Of a stretch of DNA of 52,854 bases, positions 17,152 through 26,499 are shown one piece after another (positions within the stretch are counted from its first letter, which is position 1; every line of letters begins with the position of its first letter). A model generated the notes under the pieces. It ran no database searches. It saw only the letters and a list, made by a program, of their open reading frames with translations, and was not told where the DNA came from. The translations under genes were made by a program, and so were the position numbers. The stretch is from JBCBSZ01 sp039185015 (lineage in GTDB: Bacteria > Actinomycetota > Acidimicrobiia > Acidimicrobiales > Poriferisodalaceae), in assembly GCA_039185015.1 (NCBI GenBank), contig JBCDAU010000038.1:1-52854 (forward strand), given 5' to 3'.

Positions 17152-18645
17152 GTGCCCCGAGCGCTGCTCTCCGTGTTCGACAAGACCGACATCACGACGC
17201 TGGCCCACGGCCTCGTCCAGCTGGGCTGGGAGCTCGTCAGCTCCGGTGGTACGGCCCGTGCCCTCGCCGAGGCCGGTCTCCCGGTCACCAAGGTCGACGA
17301 GGTCACCGGTTCGCCCGAGATGCTCGACGGGCGGGTGAAGACGTTGCACCCGCGGATCCACGGCGGCGTGCTCGCCGACCGAGACGTGCCGGGCCACCTC
17401 GCCGACCTCGAGCGCGAGGGGATCAGCCCGATCGATCTGGTCGTCTGCAACCTCTATCCGTTCCGCTCCGATCCGTCGGTCGAGCTCATCGACATCGGCG
17501 GGCCGACCATGGTTCGGGCCGCAGCGAAGAACTTCGCCCACGTCGGCATCGTCGTCGACCCGGCCGACTACCGGTTGGTGCTCGACGAGCTCGCCGCCGA
17601 CGGCCACCTCGGCGACGCCACTCGCCGTCGCCTCGCCCGAGCGGCGTTCGCGCACACGGCCGCCTACGACGCGGCGATCGTTCGGTGGCTCGACCAGGGC
17701 GTCGCCCTGCCCGACACCCTGCACCTGGCGCTCGAACGGGTTCAGGACCTGCGCTACGGCGAGAACCCTCACCAGGACGGGGCGAGGTACCGGGCCGATG
17801 GCGAGCGCAGCTGGTGGGACGACGCCGTCCAGCACGGCGGCAAACAGCTCTCCTACCTGAACCTCTACGACGCCGAGTCGGCCTGGCGCCTGGTCCACGA
17901 GCTCGGCGACCGCCCTGCAGCGGTGGTCATCAAGCACGCCAACCCGTGCGGCGCCGCCGTCGCCGACACCTTGCCCGCCGCCTACCAGCTCGCGCACGAG
18001 GGCGACTCGACCTCGGCCTTCGGTGGCATCGTCGCCGTCAACCGCACGATGGACGCGGCGACGGCGGGGGCGCTCGCCCCGATCTTCACCGAGGTCGTCG
18101 TCGCCCCGGCCTACGAGGACGAGGCACTCGCCGCCCTCACGGCCAAGAAGAACCTGCGGGTGCTGACCGCGCCAGCTCCCTCCCCGAGCCCGCTCCACGT
18201 GCGCTCGCTCGACGGCGGGCTCCTCGTCCAGGACCTCGACGGCATCACCACCGACCGATCGACGTGGCAGGTCGCGACCGAGCGCGCCCCGTCCGATGCG
18301 GAGTGGGTCGATCTCGAGTTGGCCTGGATCCTCTGCGCTCGGGTGACCTCGAACGCCATCGTGCTCGTCAAGGACGGCCAGGCCGTCGGGATCGGGGCCG
18401 GCCAACAGAGCCGGGTCGACGCCAGTCGCATCGCCGCCGACAAGGCTGCCGGACGTGCCGTCGGCGGGGCGTGCGCCAGCGATGCGTTCTTCCCGTTCCG
18501 TGACGGCATCGACGCCGCAGCGGCCGCCGGTGCCACCGCTGTCGTCCAGCCGGGTGGCTCGGTCCGCGACGACGAGGTCATCGCCGCAGCCAACGAGCAC
18601 GGCATCGCGATGGTGCTCACGGGCGAGCGCCACTTCCGCCACTAG
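17152..18645 (+). CDS. purH: Bifunctional AICAR formyltransferase/IMP cyclohydrolase
   Basis: The protein has 497 residues. It carries out the last two steps of purine synthesis: formyl transfer from 10-formyl-THF to AICAR, then ring closure to IMP. The N-terminal MGS-like cyclohydrolase domain has LSVFDKTDI, LVSSGGTARAL, GRVKTLHPRIHGG and DLVVCNLYPF. The C-terminal transferase domain has LRYGENPHQDGA, the catalytic pair in VIKHANPCGAAV, and ends in ASDAFFPFRDGIDAAA and QPGGSVRD. It is slightly shorter than the usual 510-525. purN, its frequent partner, is absent here. Its last 11 codons and the following bases are duplicated in tandem downstream. Confidence 0.96.
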   Translation: MPRALLSVFDKTDITTLAHGLVQLGWELVSSGGTARALAEAGLPVTKVDEVTGSPEMLDGRVKTLHPRIHGGVLADRDVPGHLADLEREGISPIDLVVCNLYPFRSDPSVELIDIGGPTMVRAAAKNFAHVGIVVDPADYRLVLDELAADGHLGDATRRRLARAAFAHTAAYDAAIVRWLDQGVALPDTLHLALERVQDLRYGENPHQDGARYRADGERSWWDDAVQHGGKQLSYLNLYDAESAWRLVHELGDRPAAVVIKHANPCGAAVADTLPAAYQLAHEGDSTSAFGGIVAVNRTMDAATAGALAPIFTEVVVAPAYEDEALAALTAKKNLRVLTAPAPSPSPLHVRSLDGGLLVQDLDGITTDRSTWQVATERAPSDAEWVDLELAWILCARVTSNAIVLVKDGQAVGIGAGQQSRVDASRIAADKAAGRAVGGACASDAFFPFRDGIDAAAAAGATAVVQPGGSVRDDEVIAAANEHGIAMVLTGERHFRH

Positions 18646-18721
18646 GCCGCTCGCTCATCGGCAGGGGTGCGCACCGGGCGAGCGCCACGTCCGCCACGAG
18701 ACCGGCTCGCTCATCGGCAGG
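18612..18721 (+). repeat. Tandem duplication of the purH 3' end
   Basis: Unit 1 (18612-18665) covers the last purH codons, stop and 20 nt beyond. Unit 2 (18666-18721) follows directly and is nearly the same sequence with a few substitutions and two small insertions. The stop TAG becomes GAG in the copy. The second unit lies in the leader of the next gene. Confidence 0.8.
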
Positions 18722-18744
18722 GGTCGTCGTGCCGATGGGGATCG

Positions 18745-21102
18745 GTGGAGTACAGCCACGTTCGATCCCTGGTCGAGGGGTTCTTCTCGGCGGCATCGGA
18801 CCTGTTCGTCGCGTACGACCGACGGGGGGCGGTGGTCGCCGCCAACCCGGCGTCGATCTCCCTGTTCGGTTTGGAGGACGTCGACCTGTCCACGTGGGAC
18901 GCTCGCTCGACGATCCAGAGCGAGGACGTCGAGCGGGCGGTGGACCTCCTCCGCCAGGCGCTGCGCGGCGTCGTCCCCGACGGGGAGACCGTGATCCGGC
19001 ACGTCGCTGCCTTCGGTGAGGTCGTCATCTCCTGGAAGTTCTTCCCGGTCAACGACAAGGACCTCGTCTTCGCCGTGGGACGTGACGTCACCGAGGCGGT
19101 CGGTCGAGAGCGCGAGATGCGGTGGCTGGAGACGCTGCTCGATGCCGGCACCGACCTCGTCTACGTGTACGCACCCGACGGGAAGATCAGCTACGCCAGC
19201 GAGGCGGTGGCCCACCATGGTTGGGAGCACGGTGAGCTGGTCGGACGAACTGCTGCCGACTTCCTGCATCCGGATGACCGGGACGAGCTGCTGCGAGCCC
19301 TCGCCACCCTGACTCCCGGGACCGAGGTGTCCCGCCGAGCCCGGGTCTGGGGTCGGAGCGAACACGACTGGCTCGACTTCGACATGAAGTTCATCCTCGA
19401 TCCCGAGACGAAGAGCGTCATCTCCCTGCACCGCGACGTCACCGATCGACTCGCGCACGAGCGCCAGCTCGTCCGGACCCGGCGGTTCTTCGACGCCGCC
19501 GCCGAGCTCTTCGTCGTCCTCGACCAGGACCTGCGCATCGCCGACGCCAACCAGCAGGCGGTCACCTTCCTGGAGTCCGATGGGATCGAGCCGATCGGGC
19601 GTGCCGCGAGCGAGATCTGGGACGCCGACTTCGCGGACCAGCTGCGGTCGATCCCGGCCGGTGACGAGCTGACGCTCGAACGCCCGGTGGACTCCTTCGG
19701 TCGGCACCTCCTCATGTGGACCGCCTCGCGCGCACCCGACGGCGAGGTGTACCTCGTCGGACGCGACGTCACCGAGGAGCGTCGGCTGACCGCCCGCCTG
19801 CGGGACCGGGCGACCACCGATGAGCTGACCGGGCTGTCCAACCGCGCGGAGCTGCGGCAACAGCTCATGCGCCTGCTCACCGACGACCGGCGGGTCGCGC
19901 TGCTGTTGCTCGACCTCGACCAGTTCAAGCTGGTCAACGACTCCCTCGGCCACGCGGCCGGTGACGACCTCCTCCGGGTGGTCGCCGAACGGCTCCGTCG
20001 GTCCGTCCGCACCGGTGGCATGGTCGGTCGGCTCGGTGGCGACGAGTTCGTCGTCCTGCTCGTCGACGCCGACCTCGAGGAGGCGGAGGGCCTCGCGAAG
20101 CGCATCTCGCGACTGCTGTCCGACCCCGTCGTGATCGCGGGCCGTGAGCTGCAGGTGTCGGCGTCGGTCGGCGTGGCCGTCAGCGAGCCGGGCTCGACGG
20201 CCGACGACCTCCTTCGCGAGGCCGACACGGCGGCGTACCACGCCAAGGCACTCGGCCGGAACCGGTACGAGATCTTCGACTCCGCCCTGCGGGACCGCGC
20301 CCAGGAGCAGTTGTCGCTCGAGACCGGGCTCCGTCGGGCGCTGCGCGAGCAGCAGTTCGTGCTGCACTACCAGGCGATCAGGGACCTGGTGAAGGGCCAC
20401 GTCGTGGGCGCGGAGGCCCTCGTGCGGTGGCAGCACCCGACCGAGGGCCTCGTCAACCCCGGCCGGTTCGTCGATGTCGCCGAACGCACCGGTGTCGTCG
20501 TCGAGCTCGGCGAACAGGTGCTCGATCTCGCGATGGCGCAGCTCAGCGCGTGGCAGCGGGCGGGGAAGAAGCTGAGCGTCACCGTGAACGTCTCCCCCCG
20601 ACAGCTCGCGCACAGCGGATTCCCGGCGATGGTCGGGAACACCCTCGAGCATCACCGCATCGACCCGCACTGGGTCGTGCTCGAGATCACCGAGACCGCG
20701 CTCATGGGCAGCATCGACCACACCGTGTCGGCGCTGCACCGCCTCCGGAGCCTGGGCGTCCGACTGGCCGTCGACGACTTCGGTACGGGCCACTCATCGC
20801 TCGGCCACCTCCGGGACCTGCCCATCGACGTCGTGAAGCTCGACCGCAGCTTCATCACCGACCTCGGCATCGACGGCGCGAACGCAGCGATCGCCTCGGC
20901 GGTCGTCGAGCTCGGCCGTGCCCTGGACCTGCAGGTGATCGCCGAGGGAGTGGAGACCGAGGAGGTCGCCACCCGGCTCGTCGAGCTCGGATGCGGGCTG
21001 GCGCAGGGGTACCTGTTCCACCGCCCGGGGCCTGCCGCATCCTTCGAGGAGCTCACCCTGCCCGACGCCGGCACGCGCGTCCTCTCGTCCGACCGGCGCT
21101 GA
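18745..21102 (+). CDS. PAS-PAS-PAS-GGDEF-EAL cyclic-di-GMP signalling protein
   Basis: The protein has about 785 residues from GTG 18745, placed by the GGGG run 4-7 nt upstream; the frame opens at 18667 but that part lies in the duplicated purH tail. Three PAS-like sensor domains (about 5-115, 120-240, 245-355), each ending in a GRDVTE-type strand, precede a GGDEF cyclase domain with intact RLGGDEFVV (about 430) and DLDQFKLVNDSLGHAAGD. The EAL domain follows with AEALVRW, NVSPRQL, EITETALM, DDFGTGHSSL, KLDRSF and AEGVET all intact. Both activities may therefore be present. There is no transmembrane helix, so it is predicted cytosolic. The signals are unknown. Confidence 0.93.
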   Translation: MEYSHVRSLVEGFFSAASDLFVAYDRRGAVVAANPASISLFGLEDVDLSTWDARSTIQSEDVERAVDLLRQALRGVVPDGETVIRHVAAFGEVVISWKFFPVNDKDLVFAVGRDVTEAVGREREMRWLETLLDAGTDLVYVYAPDGKISYASEAVAHHGWEHGELVGRTAADFLHPDDRDELLRALATLTPGTEVSRRARVWGRSEHDWLDFDMKFILDPETKSVISLHRDVTDRLAHERQLVRTRRFFDAAAELFVVLDQDLRIADANQQAVTFLESDGIEPIGRAASEIWDADFADQLRSIPAGDELTLERPVDSFGRHLLMWTASRAPDGEVYLVGRDVTEERRLTARLRDRATTDELTGLSNRAELRQQLMRLLTDDRRVALLLLDLDQFKLVNDSLGHAAGDDLLRVVAERLRRSVRTGGMVGRLGGDEFVVLLVDADLEEAEGLAKRISRLLSDPVVIAGRELQVSASVGVAVSEPGSTADDLLREADTAAYHAKALGRNRYEIFDSALRDRAQEQLSLETGLRRALREQQFVLHYQAIRDLVKGHVVGAEALVRWQHPTEGLVNPGRFVDVAERTGVVVELGEQVLDLAMAQLSAWQRAGKKLSVTVNVSPRQLAHSGFPAMVGNTLEHHRIDPHWVVLEITETALMGSIDHTVSALHRLRSLGVRLAVDDFGTGHSSLGHLRDLPIDVVKLDRSFITDLGIDGANAAIASAVVELGRALDLQVIAEGVETEEVATRLVELGCGLAQGYLFHRPGPAASFEELTLPDAGTRVLSSDRR

Positions 21103-21150
21103 CGACACAGCGTGGTGCGGCCGTCGTTCCCTCATTGGGCTCGGCACCGT

Positions 21151-21156
21151 TACCCT
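21151..21156 (+). promoter_or_regulatory. -10 box (TACCCT) of metF, leaderless type
   Basis: TACCCT ends 8 nt before the GTG at 21165. It lies 49 bp after the stop of the signalling protein. Confidence 0.45.
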
Positions 21157-21164
21157 CCGTGGTC

Positions 21165-22028
21165 GTGACACGGATCGCTGACCTGCTCGGGGATCGTCCG
21201 ACGATCTCCTTCGAGTTCTTCCCGCCCAAGACCGACTCGGCCGCGCTGACCCTCGGCCGGACCATCGCCGAGCTCGAGTCACTCGGCCCATCCTTCGTGT
21301 CCGTCACCTACGGCGCCGGGGGCTCGACCCGGGACCGGACGCGGTCGGTGGTCCGCTGGGTCCGCAAGGAGACCCAGATCACGCCGATGGCCCACCTGAC
21401 CTGCGTGGGACACACGAGGGCGGAGATTCGGGAGATCCTCGACGACTACGCCGAGGCCGGTGTCGAGAACATCCTGGCCCTCGGCGGTGACGCTCCCACG
21501 GACGGCTCCTCCGCCGAGAGCGAGTTCGCCTTCGCCAGCGAGCTGGTCGACCTGATCCGCGAGACCGGCAACTTCTCGATCGGTGTGGCCGCCCATCCCG
21601 AGCTCCACCCCCGTTCTCCCGATCGCGACAGCGACCGCCGGTTCCTCGCCGACAAGCTGCAGGGCGCCGACTTCGGCGTGACGCAGTTCTTCTTCGAGGC
21701 CGAGCACTACGTCCGGATGGTCGACGAGCTCGCAGCGCTCGGCTGCGACACGCCGGTCGTGCCCGGGATCATGCCGGTCACCAACGCCGGACAGGTCCAG
21801 CGCATGGCGGAGCTGAGCGGCGCGGACTTCCCGGCGTGGCTCGCCGACCGGGTGCACGCCGCGGACGATCCGGCCGAGGTCCGCCGCATCGGCATCGAGG
21901 TGGCCACCCAGCTGTGTGCCGACCTGCTCGAGCGGGGCGCTCCCGGGCTGCACCTCTACACGCTCAACCGATCGACGGCGACCCGCGAGATCCACACCAA
22001 CCTCGGCTTGGCACCTGCCAGCGCCTGA
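21165..22028 (+). CDS. metF: Methylenetetrahydrofolate reductase
   Basis: The protein has 287 residues from GTG 21165, 8 nt after TACCCT (GTG 21159 is in frame too). It is an FAD-dependent TIM barrel that reduces 5,10-methylene-THF to 5-methyl-THF for methionine synthesis. Motifs are ISFEFFPPKTD (catalytic Glu), VSVTYGAGGSTRDRT, HLTCVGHT, ILALGGDAP, ADFGVTQFFFEAEHYVRMVDE and VPGIMPVTN. The C-terminal GLHLYTLNRSTATREI is typical. Size matches bacterial MetF. It ends 3 bp from the stop of the convergent GH65 gene, so both transcripts must overlap or share termination. Confidence 0.95.
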   Translation: MTRIADLLGDRPTISFEFFPPKTDSAALTLGRTIAELESLGPSFVSVTYGAGGSTRDRTRSVVRWVRKETQITPMAHLTCVGHTRAEIREILDDYAEAGVENILALGGDAPTDGSSAESEFAFASELVDLIRETGNFSIGVAAHPELHPRSPDRDSDRRFLADKLQGADFGVTQFFFEAEHYVRMVDELAALGCDTPVVPGIMPVTNAGQVQRMAELSGADFPAWLADRVHAADDPAEVRRIGIEVATQLCADLLERGAPGLHLYTLNRSTATREIHTNLGLAPASA

Positions 22029-22031
22029 ACC

Positions 22032-24473
22032 TCAGGTCGCGCCGTTGGGGGCCTGCGTCGGCGCATCGACGGTCACGGTCTCGTCGGGTCGCAGCTGGAC
22101 CTCGTCGCCGTGCACCAGCACCTCGACGGGCTCACCCGCCCCGACCAGCCGCAGGCTGATCTCGCCCCTCGCGAGCGACACCTCGATCCGGCGACCCCGC
22201 CAGCCCAGGTTGAAGCTCATCCCGTCCCACGTCGGTGGGAGCCGTGGGTCGAAGGACAGCCCGTGGTGGTCGCGCATGCCGGCGAACCCCTGCACCAGAG
22301 CCATCCACACCGCGCCGGTGCAGGCGACGTGCACGCCGTCGGCGGTGTTGCCGTGGATGTCGCAGAGGTCCATGTAGAGGGCGAGCGAGAAGTAGCGGCG
22401 GGCCAGCTCGTGCTCGGCGATCTCCGCGGCGATGATCGACTGCGTGCACGGTGACAGCGACGAGTCGCCCGTGGTGATCGGGTCGTAGTACTCGAAGTTG
22501 CGTCGCTTCTGCTCCGTGGAGAAGTGCTCGCCGAGGAGGAACATCGCCAGCACCACGTCGGCCTGCTTCAGGACCTGGAAGCGGTAGATGACCAGCGGGT
22601 GGTAGTTGAGCAGGAGCGGGTACCGGTCGCGGGGCGTGCCCTCGAAGTCCCATCGCTCACGGCCCAGGAACGCATCGTCCTGCGGGTGGATGCCGAGCTC
22701 GTGGTCGTAGACGAAGTACATCGCCTCCGCCGCACGGGTCCACGCGGCCGGTTCGTCCTCGGTCAGCCCGGTGTGCTCCACGAGCCGGGCATGCGCGTCC
22801 GGGTCGTTCTCGGCGAGGTCGTTCACGGTGCTCGCCGCGAGCCCCAGGTTGAAGCGGGCCATCGCGTTCGTGAAGAGGTTGTCGTTGACGACGGTCGTGT
22901 ACTCGTCGGGACCGGTCACCCCGTGGATGTGGAAGTGACCGTCGGCCTCGCTGTGGAACCCGAGGTCCTCCCACATGCGGGCGGTCTCGACGAGGAGCTC
23001 GGCGCCAGGCCCCCGTCGCAGCTCGTCGTCCCCGGTCGCCTTCAGGTACCGGTGGAGGGCGTAGATGATGTCGGCGTTGATGTGGTACTGCGCCGTGCCG
23101 GCGGCGTAGTAGGCGGAGGCCTCCTCGCCGTTGATCGTGCGCCACGGAAACAGCGCACCGGACTGGTTGAGGTCTCGGGCCCGGCGCCGGGCGTCGTCCA
23201 GCATCCGATGTCGGAACCGCACGAGGTTGCGGGCGACGACGGGCTGGGCGTAGCTCAGGAACGGCTGGACGTAGACGTCCATGTCCCAGAAGTAGTGGCC
23301 CTCGTAGCCCTGGCCGGTCAGCCCCTTGGCGGGCACGCCGGCGCCATCCACCCGAGCGGAGGCCTGAGCGACCTGGAAGAGGTTCCACCGCACGGCCTGC
23401 TGGATCGCCGGGGCGCCGTCGATGCGGACGTCGCCCGAGTCCCAGAAGTCGTCGAGCCACTCCCGCTGTTGCTCCTGGAGGCCGGCCACGCCGGTCGTCC
23501 GAGCCCGGTGGAGGGTGCGGGTGCAGCGATCGGCCAGCTCACCGGCCGGCACGCCACGCGACGAGTGATAGGCGGCGTACTTCGCGATGCGGATCGGTCG
23601 GCCGGGCTGCGCATCGACCGTGATCACCGTCTTCGAGAGGTCCTCCTCGGCGAAGGTGACGACGTCGAGCTCATCGGCGCAGTCGATCTCGTGGTCGACG
23701 CCGCAGGCGAGGGTCATGCGGCTGTTGCGTGCCCGGTAGCCGAGGATCGCCCGGTCGCCGTCGACCCGCTGGACCCGAGGCTGCAGCACGCGGTGGTCGA
23801 ACGACCGGGCGCGGCGGGGATCGTCCATCCCCTCGCCGCCCTCGCCCAGGGCCGCGTCGCTCACGTCGTACTCGTCGCCCCCCTCCTGGCGGTTGAGCAG
23901 CTGCGAGGAGATCACGACCGGCGCCCGGTGGTCGAGCAGCTCGACCTCGAAGGTGAACAGCGCGAGGTGGCGGTGCTCGAAGCTGCACATCCGTGAGGAC
24001 GACACTCGGACGTGGGTTCCGGAGGGGGTCCGCCACACGAGCTCGCGCGTGTACCGGCCGGTCGCGAAGCACAGCGCCCGTTCGTAGGACACGAGGTCGG
24101 CCTCGGGGAGCAACAGCGGCTCGTCGTTGACGTAGAGCTTGATGACCTTGGCATCCGGAACGTTGACGATCGTCTGCCCGGTCTGGGCGAACCCGTACGC
24201 CTCCTCGGCGTGGCGGATGTCCCAGGTCTCGTGGAAGCCGTTCAGGAAGGTGCCGTGGCTGTGGGACTCGCGACCCTCCTCCGGGTTCGCACGCATGCCG
24301 AGGTAGCCGTTGCCGATGGCGAAGACGGTCTCGGTCACCCCGAGATCGCTCGTCGAGGGCTCGACCTCCACCAGTCGCCAGGGATCGACCGGGAAACGGT
24401 GTGGGTCCAGGCCGTCGGGCTCGTCGTGCAGCACGGGAAACGCTCCGTCGGAGAGATACCGGGGGTCCACCAT
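22032..24473 (-). CDS. Glycoside hydrolase family 65 (disaccharide phosphorylase/trehalase type)
   Basis: The protein has 813 residues. The N-terminal GH65 domain starts with TVFAIGNGYLGMRA. The (alpha/alpha)6 barrel has GYEGHYFWDMDVYVQPFLSY, LFPWRTINGEEAS and the catalytic acid Glu524 in VTGPDEYTTVVNDN. HPLVIYRFQVLKQADVV is at the phosphate or water site region, and a small C-terminal beta domain ends the protein. GH65 enzymes phosphorolyse trehalose, maltose, kojibiose or nigerose; some hydrolyse trehalose. Substrate is not clear. A beta-phosphoglucomutase gene, the common partner, is absent. The ATG at 24473 lies directly at the edge of a 69-bp tandem repeat array, with no clear ribosome binding site. 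Confidence 0.9.
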   Translation of the reverse strand: MVDPRYLSDGAFPVLHDEPDGLDPHRFPVDPWRLVEVEPSTSDLGVTETVFAIGNGYLGMRANPEEGRESHSHGTFLNGFHETWDIRHAEEAYGFAQTGQTIVNVPDAKVIKLYVNDEPLLLPEADLVSYERALCFATGRYTRELVWRTPSGTHVRVSSSRMCSFEHRHLALFTFEVELLDHRAPVVISSQLLNRQEGGDEYDVSDAALGEGGEGMDDPRRARSFDHRVLQPRVQRVDGDRAILGYRARNSRMTLACGVDHEIDCADELDVVTFAEEDLSKTVITVDAQPGRPIRIAKYAAYHSSRGVPAGELADRCTRTLHRARTTGVAGLQEQQREWLDDFWDSGDVRIDGAPAIQQAVRWNLFQVAQASARVDGAGVPAKGLTGQGYEGHYFWDMDVYVQPFLSYAQPVVARNLVRFRHRMLDDARRRARDLNQSGALFPWRTINGEEASAYYAAGTAQYHINADIIYALHRYLKATGDDELRRGPGAELLVETARMWEDLGFHSEADGHFHIHGVTGPDEYTTVVNDNLFTNAMARFNLGLAASTVNDLAENDPDAHARLVEHTGLTEDEPAAWTRAAEAMYFVYDHELGIHPQDDAFLGRERWDFEGTPRDRYPLLLNYHPLVIYRFQVLKQADVVLAMFLLGEHFSTEQKRRNFEYYDPITTGDSSLSPCTQSIIAAEIAEHELARRYFSLALYMDLCDIHGNTADGVHVACTGAVWMALVQGFAGMRDHHGLSFDPRLPPTWDGMSFNLGWRGRRIEVSLARGEISLRLVGAGEPVEVLVHGDEVQLRPDETVTVDAPTQAPNGAT

Positions 24474-24655
24474 GATCCCGCACAGGAACGCACCCGACGA
24501 CCATCACCGATCGTGGTCCCGAGGTCCTGGCGAAGCCGCCGTGATCCCGCAGAGGAACGCACCCGACGACCATCACCGATCGTGGTCCTGAGGTCCTGGC
24601 GAAGCCGCCGTGATCCCGCACCTGAACTCGGCCGACGACCATCACGATGAGTGGC
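24473..24655. repeat. 69-bp tandem repeat array (two full copies plus a partial)
   Basis: Units start at 24473, 24542 and 24611. The first two differ at only two positions by eye (67 of 69 identical); the third is diverged and runs about 45 nt. The array fills the start of the divergent interval between the GH65 gene and the ABC exporter, so it lies in the GH65 promoter or leader. Each unit contains the central CGATCG palindrome. On the minus strand it can be read as repeated 23-residue units, but I do not regard it as coding. Confidence 0.85.
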
Positions 24656-24744
24656 GCTGCGCAGTGGGGTGAGAACTCGGTGGGGGGCGACGCACCCCGT
24701 CGGTACCCTCGGCCGGGCTCTCGGTCGTCGTCCTCGGGTGGTTC
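24656..24744 (+). promoter_or_regulatory. Promoter region of ABC exporter operon
   Basis: TACCCT at 24714-24719 is a candidate -10 box 25 nt before the GTG at 24745. I see no good ribosome binding site. Confidence 0.35.
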
Positions 24745-26499
24745 GTGTCCTCGCTCTACGTCCGGGGTGCTCGCGTGCTCTGGCGGACGATCCGCCTGCA
24801 TCGGGTGCCCTTCTCACTCTCGCTGCTGGGGACGATGGTCTTCGCCGCGACGTCGGTGCTCGGCACCGTCGCGCTCGGCGACGTCACCGACCGGATCCTG
24901 ATCCCGGCGCTCGAGGAGGGTGAGGTCGACACCGGGACGGTCGTGGCCGGCGTGGCGGTGCTGGTCGGGTTGTCCATCGCCCGAACGATCGGCGTGGTCT
25001 TCCGCCGGTTCTTCGCGGGCATGACCGCGGCGCGGATGCAGCGGACCCTGCGCGAGGAGCTGGCCGAGCGGTACGTCCGGATGCCGCTCGCCGACCATCG
25101 GCGTCAGTCGACCGGCAAGCTCCTCTCCCACGCCGACACCGACGTCGAGCGAGCGACCGAGATGCTGAACCCGCTCCCCTTCTCGATCGGGGCGATCGCG
25201 TTCCTGGTGTTCTCGCTGCTGTCGCTCGCGCTCGTCGACGTGTGGATGCTGCTGGTCGGCGTGGTGGCCTTCCCGATCGTCGCGCTCGTCAACCGCGTCT
25301 ACGTGCGGAACGTCGTCGAGCCCGCAGCTCGGGTGCAGGCGCTCACGGCTGACGTGGCCGACATCGTGCACGAGTCGTACACGGGTGCGCTCGTGGTCAA
25401 GACGCTCGGGCGCGAGGAGGCCGAGGTCGGGCGATTGCGGGACACGGCATCGTCGTTGGAGGAGGCCCGGCGGCGCGTCGGATCGCTCCGAGCCCGGTTC
25501 GAGCCGACGATGCAGATGATCCCGAACGCCGGCATCGTTCTGCTCGTGGCGGTCGGCGCCTGGCGGATCGATGCCGGCGCGATCTCCACGGGAGAGCTCG
25601 TCCAGGCGGTGGCCCTCTTCCAGCTGCTGGCCTTCCCGCTGGCCATCATCGGCTGGCTGTTGCAGCAGATGGCCAGCTCGGTGGTGGCCCACGATCGGCT
25701 CGACGACGTCCTCGGCGCGACGACCGACGTCGACCCGCTGGTCGGTTCGCTCGGCCTCTCGACCGGGCCACTCGCCATCGAGATCGAGGCGCTGCGGTTC
25801 GGCTTCGACGAGGGAGGCGAGATCCTCCACGGGGTCGACCTCGTCGTCCGGCCCGGCGAGGTGCTCGCGCTCGTGGGCAGCACCGGTAGCGGGAAGAGCA
25901 CGCTCGTCCAGCTCGTCGCGGGCCTGGAGCTGCCGACCGCCGGCGTCGTCCGTCTCGGCGGTGTGCCGGTGCCGGACCTGCTCCCCGATGATCGGGCGTC
26001 TGCGGTCGGCCTCGCCTTCCAGGTGCCCTTCCTCTTCGCCGCCTCCGTGCGCGACAACGTGGTCCTCGGCCGGTCGGTCGACGACGCCGAGCTCGGACGG
26101 GTGCTCGCGATCTCCAACGTCGACCGGTTCCTCGACGACCTGCCCGACGGGCTCGACACGGTCGTGGGCGAGCGAGGCGTGACCCTGTCCGGCGGACAGC
26201 GTCAGCGCGTCGCGCTGGCCCGGTCGCTGGTCGGCATGCCTCGCGTGCTGCTGCTCGACGACGCGACGTCCGCCATCGATCCGACCGTCGAGACCGACAT
26301 CCTCCTGCGCCTGCGTGCCTCGCTTCGGGCCACGACGCTGGTCGTCGCGCAGCGGCGTTCGACGATCGCGCTCGCGGATCGAGTGGCCTTCCTCCAGGAC
26401 GGACGGATCGTGGCGACGGGCACCCACGACGAGCTGCTCGCGACCGTCCCGGCCTACGAGGCGCTGGTGCGGGCCTACGAGCGGGAGGCGGTCGGATGA
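24745..26499 (+). CDS. Heterodimeric ABC exporter subunit with degenerate nucleotide site residues
   Basis: The protein has 584 residues: six transmembrane helices (about 10-310) of the type I exporter fold, followed by an ATPase domain. Walker A is GSTGSGKST (about 378-386) and the signature is canonical LSGGQ. Walker B is LLLDDATSAID: the catalytic Glu is replaced by Asp506. The switch His is replaced by Gln536 in VVAQRRS. The same two changes occur in the degenerate-site half of heterodimeric exporters such as TAP1. The next gene has the opposite pattern, so the two proteins should form one transporter. Substrate is unknown (drug, lipid or peptide by family). Confidence 0.92.
   Translation: MSSLYVRGARVLWRTIRLHRVPFSLSLLGTMVFAATSVLGTVALGDVTDRILIPALEEGEVDTGTVVAGVAVLVGLSIARTIGVVFRRFFAGMTAARMQRTLREELAERYVRMPLADHRRQSTGKLLSHADTDVERATEMLNPLPFSIGAIAFLVFSLLSLALVDVWMLLVGVVAFPIVALVNRVYVRNVVEPAARVQALTADVADIVHESYTGALVVKTLGREEAEVGRLRDTASSLEEARRRVGSLRARFEPTMQMIPNAGIVLLVAVGAWRIDAGAISTGELVQAVALFQLLAFPLAIIGWLLQQMASSVVAHDRLDDVLGATTDVDPLVGSLGLSTGPLAIEIEALRFGFDEGGEILHGVDLVVRPGEVLALVGSTGSGKSTLVQLVAGLELPTAGVVRLGGVPVPDLLPDDRASAVGLAFQVPFLFAASVRDNVVLGRSVDDAELGRVLAISNVDRFLDDLPDGLDTVVGERGVTLSGGQRQRVALARSLVGMPRVLLLDDATSAIDPTVETDILLRLRASLRATTLVVAQRRSTIALADRVAFLQDGRIVATGTHDELLATVPAYEALVRAYEREAVG

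Noticed and set aside
18655..20793. Minus-strand open frame of 712 codons opposite the GGDEF-EAL gene
   Set aside because: Shadow of an intact multi-domain gene; no recognisable motif.
24473..24655. CRISPR array
   Set aside because: Repeats are directly adjacent without unique spacers and there are no cas genes.
23671..24801. Minus-strand open frame in which the 69-bp repeats read as 23-residue repeats
   Set aside because: It overlaps the GH65 coding region out of frame, and 69 is divisible by 3 so any frame through the array repeats. No ribosome binding site.
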